Shown here: positions 33,283-42,500 of the stretch, piece after piece
How the letters are laid out: the number at the start of each line of letters is the position of its first letter
How positions within the stretch are numbered: the first letter of the stretch is position 1
NCBI GenBank assembly: GCA_020636475.1
Contig: JACJXU010000002.1
Span: forward strand, 149,501 to 213,500
Reading direction: 5' to 3'
Length of the DNA: 64,000 nt
From: Chitinophagales bacterium
GTDB taxonomy: Bacteria > Bacteroidota > Bacteroidia > Chitinophagales > UBA2359
Notes under the pieces: generated by a model
Told to the model about the DNA's origin: nothing
Databases searched by the model: none
Seen by the model: the letters and a program-made list of their open reading frames with translations, nothing else
Program-made: the position numbers and the translations under genes

Positions 33283-34044
33283 ATGAAAAAATATACGAAA
33301 CGACCTAAAGAAAAACAACTGCTTATAGGCAGACAACCCTTGCTCGAAGCCTTGCGTGAAGCAGTGCCTATTGAAAAAATATGGATAAAACGGAGTCTTG
33401 TACGCGAGAATTTGCAGGAGGTATTTGCTTTGGCACAGCAGCAAAATATTCCGGTGCAGGAAGTGCCTATCGAAAAACTCCATTCGCTGACGGATAAAAA
33501 TCATCAAGGCATTATTGCATGGATAAGTGCAGTGCCGTATCAAAACTTGGAAGATATATTGTCGCAAGTATATGATACGGGCGAAATACCACTTTTTTTG
33601 TTGCTCGATGGCATTACCGATGTGCGCAATGTAGGAGCTATTGCCCGCTCGGCTTTGTGTTTTGGGGCGCAGGCAATGATAGTGCCACAGAAAGGAAGTG
33701 CTGCCCTCAACGAAGATGCGCTAAAAACTTCGGCAGGTGCTTTGCTAAAAATACCGGTGTGCCGAGCGGTGTCGTTGCGGCAGGCGATAAGTTATTTGCA
33801 GGACAATGGCTTGCAAATAGTAGCTGCCGATGCTTCGGGCGAAGTGCTGTTGTCGCAGGCGGATTTGCGTATTCCTACTGCCATTGTGTTGGGCGACGAA
33901 GGAAGTGGCGTAGATGCGGCGCATTTGCAAACAGCCGATGTGGTGGTACAAATTCCGATGCGGGAGGATTTCGATTCGCTGAATGTATCGGTAGCGGCGG
34001 GTGTGCTGTTGTACGAGGCAGCGCAGCAGCGAACAAGGGGCTAA
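33283..34044 (+). CDS. rlmB: 23S rRNA (guanosine-2'-O-)-methyltransferase RlmB-type (SpoU/TrmH)
   Basis: 253 residues. The N-terminal substrate-binding part begins LLIGRQPLLEALREAVPIEKIWIKRSL. The C-terminal SpoU knot has LLDGITDVRNVGAIARSALCFGA (motif 1), IVLGDEGSGVDAAHL (motif 2) and IPMREDFDSLNVSVAAGVLLYEA (motif 3), so the enzyme is a class IV AdoMet methyltransferase. RlmB methylates G2251 in the peptidyl-transferase region; TrmH-like tRNA targets cannot be excluded. It is the last gene before the 1.2-kb repeat nest. Confidence 0.9.
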   Translation: MKKYTKRPKEKQLLIGRQPLLEALREAVPIEKIWIKRSLVRENLQEVFALAQQQNIPVQEVPIEKLHSLTDKNHQGIIAWISAVPYQNLEDILSQVYDTGEIPLFLLLDGITDVRNVGAIARSALCFGAQAMIVPQKGSAALNEDALKTSAGALLKIPVCRAVSLRQAISYLQDNGLQIVAADASGEVLLSQADLRIPTAIVLGDEGSGVDAAHLQTADVVVQIPMREDFDSLNVSVAAGVLLYEAAQQRTRG

Positions 34045-34235
34045 TGTTTGGGGGATTAATAGAATAAAAGATGCCTTTATCAAAAGCATTTTTGCAATAA
34101 TAAAATAAAAAAACTGTGTCTTTCCGACCACAAGTAGGAAACGCAAAAGAGCGAGTAGTGCAAGTTGCCTTACTGTGTATCGGGAAGATAAAACTCCTTT
34201 TATAACTTATGAATAACTTGCGAACCTATATCAAA

Positions 34236-34280
34236 GTTAAACTTGACATGTTTCCAAAACATGTCAGGTTTTTGTTTTTA
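34236..34280 (+). repeat. Hairpin with T-rich tail, near-copy of the one at 39279-39318
   Basis: GACATGTTTcc / AAAACATGTC forms the stem and is followed by AGGTTTTTGTTTTTA. About 33 bases are identical with 39288-39319, on the other side of the type IIB restriction genes. It can act as a terminator for rlmB transcripts. It may also mark the ends of the RM locus, or be a dispersed repeat. Confidence 0.6.
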
Positions 34281-34383
34281 TGAAAGTAAGTGCCTTTCCG
34301 ACCGTTAAGGGAGAAAACTTAAAAATGTGTGTGGCGTGAGTTGTCTTGCTGCATATTGGGAAGGCAAATGAATGTTTTTTACT

Positions 34384-34680
34384 ATCAAATAGGTTGCGAA
34401 CCTATACCAAATAGGTTTGAAACCTATATTAAATAGGTTGGGGAACCTATATCAAATAGGTCTGGAACGTATATCAAATAGGTTGGGGAACGTATATCAA
34501 ATAGGTTGGGGAACGTATATCAAATAGGTTGGGGAACGTATATCAAATAGGTCTGGAACGTATATCAAATAGGTTAGGGAACGTATATCAAATAGGTTTG
34601 GAACGTATATCAAATAGGTTTGGAACCTATATCAAATAGGTTTGGAACCTATATCAAATAGGTTTGGAACCTATATCAAC
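34384..34680. repeat. Minisatellite of 13 hairpin units, 22-24 bp each
   Basis: Units read approximately AATAGGTTnGGAACsTATATCA. AGGTT and AACCT within each are inverted repeats, so each unit can fold. Variants alternate: TTTGG, TTGGGG and TCTGG loops, and CCTAT or CGTAT arms. Units with CGTAT have lost perfect pairing. The constant spacing without unique spacers excludes a CRISPR array. Confidence 0.85.
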
Positions 34681-35140
34681 ACTACTTTGGCAAGTACGCT
34701 AATAAAAAACAACGGTCTTTGCTACGCACAAAACCTGACATATTTTTAAAATATGTCAGGTTTAAACCCATATATTTCGTGTCTTTCCGAGCGCGAGAGA
34801 GGAAACGCAAAAGAGTATGTATCTTGAGATCCCTCACTGTGTTTCGGGATGACAAATGAGCGTTTTACCTATACCAATACTACTTTGACAAGTACGCTAA
34901 TAAAAAACAACAATCTTTGCTACGCACAAAACCTGACATATTTTTAAAATATGTCAGGTTTGAACCCATATATTTCGTGTCTTTCCGACCGCAAGGGAGG
35001 AAACTCAAATGTGCGTGAGGCGTGAGTTCCCTCGCTGCGTTTCGGGATGACAAATAAGCGTTTTACCTATATCAAATAGGTTAGGAGCCGATATCAACAC
35101 TACTTTGGCAAATAAGCAAATAAAAAACAGCGGTCTTTTC
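34681..35140. repeat. 198-bp tandem duplication with two perfect 16-bp-arm hairpins
   Basis: The block starting ACTACTTTGGCAAGTACGCT at 34681 recurs at 34879 and in part at 35099. The first two copies each contain a 33-base palindrome, AAACCTGACATATTTT, one base, then its complement (34731-34763 and 34929-34961). No gene is present. The third copy is truncated and differs after about 45 bases. Confidence 0.75.
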
Positions 35141-35282
35141 TCTGTACAAAACCTGTTTTCCAAACCTGCCATAATTATAAAACAAATCTGCTTTTAGGTT
35201 AAAAGAAAAATAAATAAAAACTAAAAATTGTATCTTTGATGCCCATATAGTTTTTGAAAAAATTAGGACAACAAAAGGAAAA

Positions 35283-37310
35283 ATGGCACAATCTATCGAA
35301 CCCAATATTGCAGACCTTGCCAATGGCTGGCTTAAATCGTACAAATTGCCCTACAAATTGGAGCAAGAATCTATTAATACAGAAATAGATAAGGCATTGG
35401 ACGATTATTTCTCTAAAAACGGTGGTGCAGGTGGCAACAGACCCGATGCAAAGCTATTGCTACAAGACAAAAATTTACATTATTATCCTATACTCATTGA
35501 GTACAAAGGCTACAAAGATAAGCTCCTAAAACTCGATAGCAACGGACAGCTTGAAAACAGAACCACCAAAAACGAACCTAACTACAAAAACATCAACTCC
35601 TTTGCCGTAAATGGTGCAGTACATTATGCCAATGCTATTCTCCACCATACCAGCTTTGCCGATATTATTGCTATTGGAATGACGGGCTACAAAGACGAAG
35701 CAGGAAATATACAACACCAAATAGGCGTGTATTATGTAGCTAAAAGCAATTTTGGTGTAGGGCAAAAAGTGGGAGAGTTTACCGATTTTTCTTTTCTAAA
35801 AAAAGAAAACTTCGATGCTTTTATGGCACAAGTAAAAGCACTGAGCCTTACACAAGAAGAACTGGATAAGCTAAAAGAACAACGAGAAAAAGAGATAGAT
35901 ACCAGCCTTGTAAGACTCAATAATGATATTTATCAAAACGAAAAAGGTCTGGGCGAAAACGACCGTGTATATCTTGTAGCTGCTTCTATTATCGCCACAC
36001 TGGGTGTCCCCAATAAAGTACCTGTATTAGACAAAAGTGAGCTAAAATCGCAAACCTACCTTGGCGGCAGAGACGGAGATATTCTTATGAATAGAATTAC
36101 GGCTTTTCTGAATGAAAAAGAACTTCCGCAAGAAAAGAAAGACCTCATAATAAGAACCTTATCCAATACCTTATTGACCGACAACATCAATAAAGTAGAA
36201 AATGGCGAAAGCCAACTCAAAAGGGTGTTTGCCAAAATTATAGACGACCTGGGCATTTACTACAAAATAGGCTTAACCACCGACTTCACCGGAAAACTCT
36301 TTAACGAAATGTATGGCTGGCTCGGTTTCACCCAAGATAAGCTAAACGACGTAGTGCTTACGCCCTCCTATATTGCCACCCTTTTGGTAAGGCTGGCGCG
36401 CGTAACCAAAGACTCCTATGTGTGGGACTTTGCCGCAGGCTCGGCGGGTTTGCTGGTAGCGGCTATGAACGAAATGCTCAATGATGCCAAAAATACCCTC
36501 CATTCGCCCGAAGCACTTATGCAAAAGGAAATACACATAAAAGCCAAACAACTGCTTGGCTTAGAGTTGCTCTCCAGCGTATATATGCTTGCCATTCTCA
36601 ATATGATACTCATGGGCGATGGCAGCTCTAATATTCTCAACAAAGACTCCCTAAAAGATTTCGATGGAAACTACGGCTTTGGCAAAACCGACAGCCATTT
36701 CCCCGCCGATACTTTTGTACTCAATCCGCCCTATTCTGCCAGCGGCAACGGCATGAACTTTGTAGAAAAAGCCCTCAGTATGATGCAGCACGGCTACGCC
36801 GCCATCATTATCCAAAACTCCGCCGGCTCCGGCAAAGCCAAAGACTACAACAAGCGCATACTCCAAAAAAACACCCTCCTGGCAAGTATCAAAATGCCCA
36901 TAGACCTTTTTATTGGCAAATCGAGCGTACAAACCAGCATATATGTGTTTAAAGTAGGCGAAAAACACCACCCCAGCCAAATGGTGAAATTTATAGATTT
37001 CTCCAACGACGGCTACACCCGCACCAACCGCAAAAAAGCCAGCAACAACCTCAAAGACACCGACCGCGCCAAAGAACGCTACGAAGAACTCGTAAACCTG
37101 GTACACTTTGGCAAAAGCAAGCTCAATATATTTACCGAAACCCAATACTACGAAAACACCATAGACCCCCAAAACGGTGCCGACTGGAACCAAACCGCCC
37201 CCATAGACACTACGCCCACCCTACAAGATTTTAAAAAAACCGTAAGCGACTACCTCGCTTGGGAAGTGAGCAACCTTCTAAAACAACAAGGCGAAAGCCC
37301 GGGAAAGTAG
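35283..37310 (+). CDS. BcgI-like type IIB restriction-modification enzyme, fused nuclease and N6-adenine methylase
   Basis: 675 residues. The N-terminal domain has the PD-(D/E)xK nuclease pattern: Glu34 (INTEID), Asp55 (NRPDA) and Glu73-Tyr-Lys75 (IEYKG). Near the middle, motif I is [12 protein letters not shown] (Asp about 381) and motif IV is NPPY (481-484), the two marks of a gamma-type adenine-N6 methylase. A helical part lies between. BcgI A has the same order: E, D, ExK, then methylase. In that family A binds a separate specificity subunit B and cuts on both sides of the site. The gene for the B-like protein overlaps its end by 52 bases. I infer a type IIB enzyme; a type I HsdM with an unusual N-terminus is less likely. 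Confidence 0.8.
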   Translation: MAQSIEPNIADLANGWLKSYKLPYKLEQESINTEIDKALDDYFSKNGGAGGNRPDAKLLLQDKNLHYYPILIEYKGYKDKLLKLDSNGQLENRTTKNEPNYKNINSFAVNGAVHYANAILHHTSFADIIAIGMTGYKDEAGNIQHQIGVYYVAKSNFGVGQKVGEFTDFSFLKKENFDAFMAQVKALSLTQEELDKLKEQREKEIDTSLVRLNNDIYQNEKGLGENDRVYLVAASIIATLGVPNKVPVLDKSELKSQTYLGGRDGDILMNRITAFLNEKELPQEKKDLIIRTLSNTLLTDNINKVENGESQLKRVFAKIIDDLGIYYKIGLTTDFTGKLFNEMYGWLGFTQDKLNDVVLTPSYIATLLVRLARVTKDSYVWDFAAGSAGLLVAAMNEMLNDAKNTLHSPEALMQKEIHIKAKQLLGLELLSSVYMLAILNMILMGDGSSNILNKDSLKDFDGNYGFGKTDSHFPADTFVLNPPYSASGNGMNFVEKALSMMQHGYAAIIIQNSAGSGKAKDYNKRILQKNTLLASIKMPIDLFIGKSSVQTSIYVFKVGEKHHPSQMVKFIDFSNDGYTRTNRKKASNNLKDTDRAKERYEELVNLVHFGKSKLNIFTETQYYENTIDPQNGADWNQTAPIDTTPTLQDFKKTVSDYLAWEVSNLLKQQGESPGK

Positions 37311-38485
37311 ATACCCCACTCAGCGAAAAATTGCAAAGGGTTGAGTGGGGAGAATTTAGAATTGGCGATTTGTTTGAGATAAATCCAACAAAGTATTATC
37401 GATTACGGAATGAAGAAATAATTTCTAAAAGTGGAGAAGTACCATTAATTTCAAATTCTTCTACCAACAATGGCGTAATGGGTTTTTCTAATTTGGAAGC
37501 AAATAATGAAGGAAATTCAATAACTTGTTCTGATACAACAATAGGGGCAGATACAATGTTTTACCAAGAAAAGGATTTTATTGGGTATTCGCATATACAA
37601 CATTTGGTGCCAAAAATTAAACCATTTAACAAAGCTATAGCAAGTATAATTATTTCTGCATGTAGGGTATCAACTTCGAATAGTAAGTATGATTATGGAA
37701 ATAAATTTAATCGCAAAGCAATGAATAATACCAAAATCCACCTCCCCACCACCCAAAACGGCGAAATAGATTTCGAATTCATGGAAAATTTTATAGCGGA
37801 GCTGGAAGCGGAGCGTGTGGCAAAATTAGAAAACTATTTAGTAGAAAATGGCTTTACAGATTATGTTTTAACAGATGAAGAAAAAGCTATATTAGAAGCA
37901 TTTAGAAATGATAAAATATTGCGGGGGGGGGGTGAACTAATTGATAATCAGCAATTTATAAATATTGAATGGGATTGGTTTAATCTTGAAAAACTATTTG
38001 GAAAATCTACGCGCGGTAGGCGTTTGAAAAGTGATGATAGAGTTTCGGGAAGTTTACCTTTTGTAACAGCAGGAGAAACAGATGAAGGTATTTCGGCATT
38101 TATTGGCAATGATGTTGTTGTATTTTCGGAAAATACTACCACCATCGATATGTTTGGCTCTGCCAAATACCGAAACTATAAATATGGCGGAGACGACCAC
38201 ATTGCCGTAGTACATACAGAGCATTTACCAAAATTTGCTGCCATTTTTGTCACCACTGCTATACACAAATCATCTTATACCGGACAATTCCATTATGGTA
38301 GAAACTTTTATGCAAAAGATGCCGATGAGTTAAGCATTTCATTACCGGTAAAAAATAATGTACCAGACTACGAAACTATGGAAACCCTAATTTCCGCCAT
38401 TCAAAAGCTGGTAATAAAAGAAGTAGTACACTACGCCGATAGCAAAATAGCCGCCACCAAAACACTCATCAACAAAAAAACATAG
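37259..38485 (+). CDS. BcgI-like specificity subunit with two target-recognition domains and an internal G10 tract
   Basis: 408 residues from TTG 37259 (alternative TTG 37331, [15 protein letters not shown]). Two halves begin alike: [20 protein letters not shown] and [20 protein letters not shown], each a target-recognition domain. They are joined by [37 protein letters not shown], the helix found between domains in type I and BcgI-type specificity proteins. The second ends with [26 protein letters not shown]. Between the two halves the DNA has ten G in a row (37923-37932), coding R-G-G-G; the frame here is open, so the gene is in the full-length state. It overlaps the nuclease-methylase gene. 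Confidence 0.82.
   Translation: MGSEQPSKTTRRKPGKVDTPLSEKLQRVEWGEFRIGDLFEINPTKYYRLRNEEIISKSGEVPLISNSSTNNGVMGFSNLEANNEGNSITCSDTTIGADTMFYQEKDFIGYSHIQHLVPKIKPFNKAIASIIISACRVSTSNSKYDYGNKFNRKAMNNTKIHLPTTQNGEIDFEFMENFIAELEAERVAKLENYLVENGFTDYVLTDEEKAILEAFRNDKILRGGGELIDNQQFINIEWDWFNLEKLFGKSTRGRRLKSDDRVSGSLPFVTAGETDEGISAFIGNDVVVFSENTTTIDMFGSAKYRNYKYGGDDHIAVVHTEHLPKFAAIFVTTAIHKSSYTGQFHYGRNFYAKDADELSISLPVKNNVPDYETMETLISAIQKLVIKEVVHYADSKIAATKTLINKKT
37923..37932 (+). repeat. G10 homopolymer (candidate phase-variation tract) in the specificity gene
   Basis: Ten consecutive G between codons for residues 222 and 226. With nine G the next codons are GTG AAC TAA; with eleven, the next codon is TGA. Either slip stops translation within a few residues and leaves a one-domain subunit of about 225 residues. 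Confidence 0.75.
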
Positions 38486-38710
38486 CCTACCGCCAGCTAC
38501 TCCATAAGTCCCCCAAGCACCATTCAATAGCTGTGCAGGCACTATTGGTAAGTGCTTGCTATCCTTATTATAGGCTGCTACTACTCCTACCATAAGCCCA
38601 TTTGCTACATTTTGTGTCAAAAAAATGTTAAAATAATAATTTTTTTTACTACTATCGCAATAAGCTATACCTATTTGCAGTTATGGTATAGAACCATAAA
38701 AAATTATAAT

Positions 38711-39244
38711 ATGCCGTTCAGTAATTTAATTGAGATGCATTTTTCGGAAGCCGAAAAAGCACAAGTGAATGAGAGCATTCGCAGCATTTTGGAAATTGTA
38801 GCCCGCTACAGCCACAACCTCTCGCCCGAAGAGCGAACCAAGTACGGGAGTATCCACGAAAAAAACAAACTGTTTGTGGAAAAGGTTATTTCGTACCACA
38901 AAACACAGCCGCACCTGAGCAGCAACGATGTACAATGGGAAGAAATGCTACAAGACTGGAGCGACCGACAGTTTTTGGAAGAACTGGTACGCATGCTACG
39001 GGAAGTATCGGAGCAGGCAAACGATGCCCGTATATTGCACGACTACGACCTGTACAACAATGCACTAACCGACTACGACTACGTGAAGTACAAACGCCAA
39101 ACCGACCGTGGCGGCGGCTTCGACACCAAGTACAACGACCTGCGGCAGTTTATGCCCAAAGGAAACACTGCGCCTCGTACTGAAGGCGATGGCACAAGCG
39201 AACCCGCACCCGATACCGCCGAAAGCACAGACGGAGCTATTTAG
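38711..39244 (+). CDS. Hypothetical protein downstream of the type IIB RM genes
   Basis: 177 residues from ATG 38711 (MPFSNLIEMHFSEAEKAQ). An ATG at 38552 is in frame but its extra 53 residues are hydrophobic and lie in an AT-rich spacer, so I prefer 38711. The N-terminal ~120 residues are helical and charged (ILEIVARYSHNLSPEERTKYGSIHEKNKLFVEKVISYHK, EELVRMLREVSEQANDARILHDYDLYNNALTDYDYVKYK); the C-terminal tail is low-complexity, acidic and Thr/Pro-rich. The first half looks like a family I cannot name. It is 225 bases after the specificity gene and ends before a hairpin (39279-39318). Whether it is part of the RM unit is unclear. Confidence 0.6.
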   Translation: MPFSNLIEMHFSEAEKAQVNESIRSILEIVARYSHNLSPEERTKYGSIHEKNKLFVEKVISYHKTQPHLSSNDVQWEEMLQDWSDRQFLEELVRMLREVSEQANDARILHDYDLYNNALTDYDYVKYKRQTDRGGGFDTKYNDLRQFMPKGNTAPRTEGDGTSEPAPDTAESTDGAI

Positions 39245-39578
39245 TAGGTTCTAAATTACGGTACTAAACATCACACCAAACCTGATATGTTTCCAAAACA
39301 TGTCAGGTTTTTGTTTTTAGGGAATACAAATGAGTTTCGTCAAACCTGTCAGGCTTAATGTAAATAATTTTTAAAATAAATTTTGATAAATAAATAATAA
39401 ATGATAAATTTGGCAAACAAAGGGAAAAAGCCGTAACAATTTGGCAAGGAAAAGCGAATTTATTAAGAACAGGCTTTAAATACGACATATAAAAACAACA
39501 TTTCGCAGGGACGCGAAATATTTATACATAAAAGGGAGTAAATAGAAATTTTAAACAACAACTTAAACAGAGAATTGT
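39245..39578. other. 334-bp spacer before the giant secreted protein
   Basis: It holds the terminator-like hairpin at 39279-39318 and an AT-rich remainder, presumably the promoter of the 1594-residue protein. I do not see a clean TTTG-N19-TAnnTTTG match. Confidence 0.4.
39279..39318 (+). terminator. Terminator-like hairpin after the RM locus
   Basis: AACCTGATATGTTT pairs with AAACATGTCAGGTT (one T·G pair), followed by TTTGTTTTT. Near-identical in sequence to 34236-34280 on the other side of the locus. Confidence 0.7.
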
Positions 39579-42500
39579 ATGAAAACACCCATTTACCTAC
39601 AAAAAATACATTGGTTTATGCTTCTGTTGGGAAGTATGATGCTATGCCAATCTGCCCGTGTACTTGCCTCAGACAAAGCAAACACCAAGAAAATAGTTGT
39701 CATCGCCACAGACGATTACCTACCTGCCGTAGCTTTTGGCGAAACGGTAACGGTTCTCTCCTCCATACTACTCAGCAATGATGTAGGTACGGGCTTACAA
39801 CTACAAAGCGTATGCCCCGAATCGGTAAACGGCGGCACTATTGTAAACAACGGCAACGGTACTTACACTTACTATCCTCCTGCGGGTGTAAATTTTCTTG
39901 CTACGGATAGCTTTTGCTATACCATAATAGACACAAATAGCGATACGGCTACGGCTAATGTGGTTTTGACATTTACCGGAGAAGAAATACAAGACCCAAT
40001 GTTTGATTCTGATATAATATGCCATTTTTGCAATGAAAATGAATACATCCTAAGCATAGGGCATTATAATTTGATAATAGCTGTTGTAGGTACTTGTCCG
40101 CAAGGATATTCTTGGATAAATAATTTAAATACGGCAGAAAGCGGAGAAATAGTAATGGATGAATCTTTGGGAGTAGGTTATCTTTCTTTGGAATTTATGT
40201 ATCAGTATTTTGTGGGCGAATATAGTATTTCCATAATAGATAATTGCACGCAAGAAACCTATCTCATTGAAGATGAATATGTGCAATGTGCTATTTTAGA
40301 AGGGCCGGGTATAAATCATTTAACACAATATGCAACGTATGGAGAACCCATAAATATTAATGCAGAAACCTTATATCAATCGAATTTTGGGGATTTTTAC
40401 CCGTCAGATATAGATTTTATTTATTGTGAAACATCGGAAAATGGCGGTACTTTTACCGAGAATGGCGATGGAACTTTTACGTATATTCCTCCTGTTGGCG
40501 TAGCATCATTATCGAATGATATTGTTTGCTTAACAATGGATTATGGTGGTGGTAGTGGATACCAAACATATTTAGAACTGGTTTTTACAAATGTGCAAGA
40601 CCCTCAGTTTGACATAAATATGCAATGTTGCGGTTATTTAGAAGAAGATGAAGTATATGTAGGCTTTGACGTAAAAGGTGTATGCGAGGAGGGTTATACT
40701 TGGATAAATAATAATAATCCGACCGAAAGTGGGCAAGTTTTTGTTATGTACGAAAATTATGATGATGTGGGATTTATAGTAAACAAAACCGAAGGCTACA
40801 ATCTCACCTTCACCAACAACTGCACCGGCGAAATAGTCACCATTTCCGGCGAGGCGGACTGTCCAAATATTATACCTATAGCTGCCACAGACGACCCACA
40901 AACGGCTACCGAATACGGTACTCCTGTCACGATAGTAGGCGAAACCTTATTGTTAAACGACACAGGCGATGGCATACAACTACAAAGCGTATGCCCCGAA
41001 TCCGAAAACGGTGGCACTATTGTAAACAACGGCGACGGCACGTACACTTACTATCCTCCTGCGGGTGTAAATTTTCTTGCTACGGATAGTTTTTGCTATA
41101 CCATAATAGACACAAATAGCGATACGGCTACGGCGGAGGTGGTTTTGACATTTACCGGAGAAGAAATACAAGATCCGATACTTGCGGCATCAACAGAATG
41201 TATTAATTGTGACGATTTTCTCTTTCGCTTATTTAATTTGACTATAACGGTATTAGGTAATTGTGAACAAGGTTACACTTGGGTGAATAATCTTAATCCG
41301 AATCAAGGAGGGGATGTAACGTATGATGCTTTATCAGGAGTAGGAGTTATTTATTTGACTAATTTGCCCTCAGATAATGGAAATGGGTATGATATAACTG
41401 TAATTAATGAATGTACCGGAGAAACGGCTACTGTGGCAAGTATGGTGGATTGTGTTTATGATTTGTTTTTTTGGCCTGGTTTTATTCCGTTAGGGGTAAA
41501 TTATTCAACACAAATTGTTATTACACAAGATATGATAAATGAGTTTACCTATAATTTTTTCGGATTTTCATATAATTATGAAAACGTAGAGTTTTGTAAT
41601 GTTTCTGAAAATAGTGGCACGTTTGCAGATAATGGCGATGGTACGTATCTCTACACAGCACCTGTGGGCGTAGATTCGCTTTTATCGGATATAATTTGTG
41701 TGAGTATTTATAATGAGCAGAATAACTATACGGAGGAAACCTATTTGGAATTAATCTTTGCAGATATTCAAGACCCACAATTTGAAACGAATCTACTTTG
41801 TTGTAGTAGTGGCGATATATTTGCTCACTTTTTAATAAAAGGTGTCTGTGAAGAGGGTTATACTTGGGTAAATAATAATGATACAACACAAGGAGGAATG
41901 ATATATTGTTATATTGTGTGTTTGGAAAATTTAATCTTTCAAATAGATGAAACCACAGGCTACAACTACACCTTCACCAACAACTGCACCGGCGAAAGTG
42001 TCACCATTTCCGGCGAGGCGGACTGCGGCTACAACACCATAAACATTCCCATAGAAGCCCTCGACGACCCACAGCCTCCCGTTGCTTACGGCAATCCTAT
42101 CACCATTACCATCGCCTACTTGGCATACAACGACTACGGCGATGGACCTGTGGTACAATCCTTGTGCAGCGAATCGGCAAACGGCGGTACAATAATAGAC
42201 AATGGCGATGGAACAGCCACTTACTATCCACCAACGGAAGTGAGCTATTTGCCCACCGATAGTTTTTGTTATGAAATGACGGACGCTACCGGACAAACAG
42301 ATATGGCAAATGTAATTTTTAATTTTACAGAAAACCAGTCGATAGACCCAATATTGGAAGCAACGCAAGAGTGTGGATGGGAAGAGTCGGGTAATAATAT
42401 AACGCCTAGTGGACTCTATAATTTATACATAACCGTGCTGGGCGATTGTGATGAAGGTTATACTTGGGTAAATAACTATACGCCATCGCAAGGTGGTGAG

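Larger units (their letters stand above)
34045..35282. other. 1.24-kb gene-free repeat nest between rlmB and the type IIB RM locus
   Basis: No supported gene. It holds four copies of a ~85-100 bp element (34115-34195, 34290-34372, 34779-34860, 34977-35058; each from TCTTTCCGA to GGGATGACAAAT or a variant), three kinds of perfect hairpin, a minisatellite (34384-34680) and a 198-bp tandem duplication (34681-35140). A -7 element TATCTTTG at 35231-35238 is probably the RM promoter. Confidence 0.75.

Noticed and set aside
34384..34680. CRISPR-like array
   Set aside because: The repeats are contiguous with no unique spacers and differ among themselves; there are no cas genes.
38552..38710. ATG at 38552 as the start of the gene after the RM pair
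   Set aside because: The first 53 residues are hydrophobic and read from AT-rich spacer; the following ATG at 38711 fits better.
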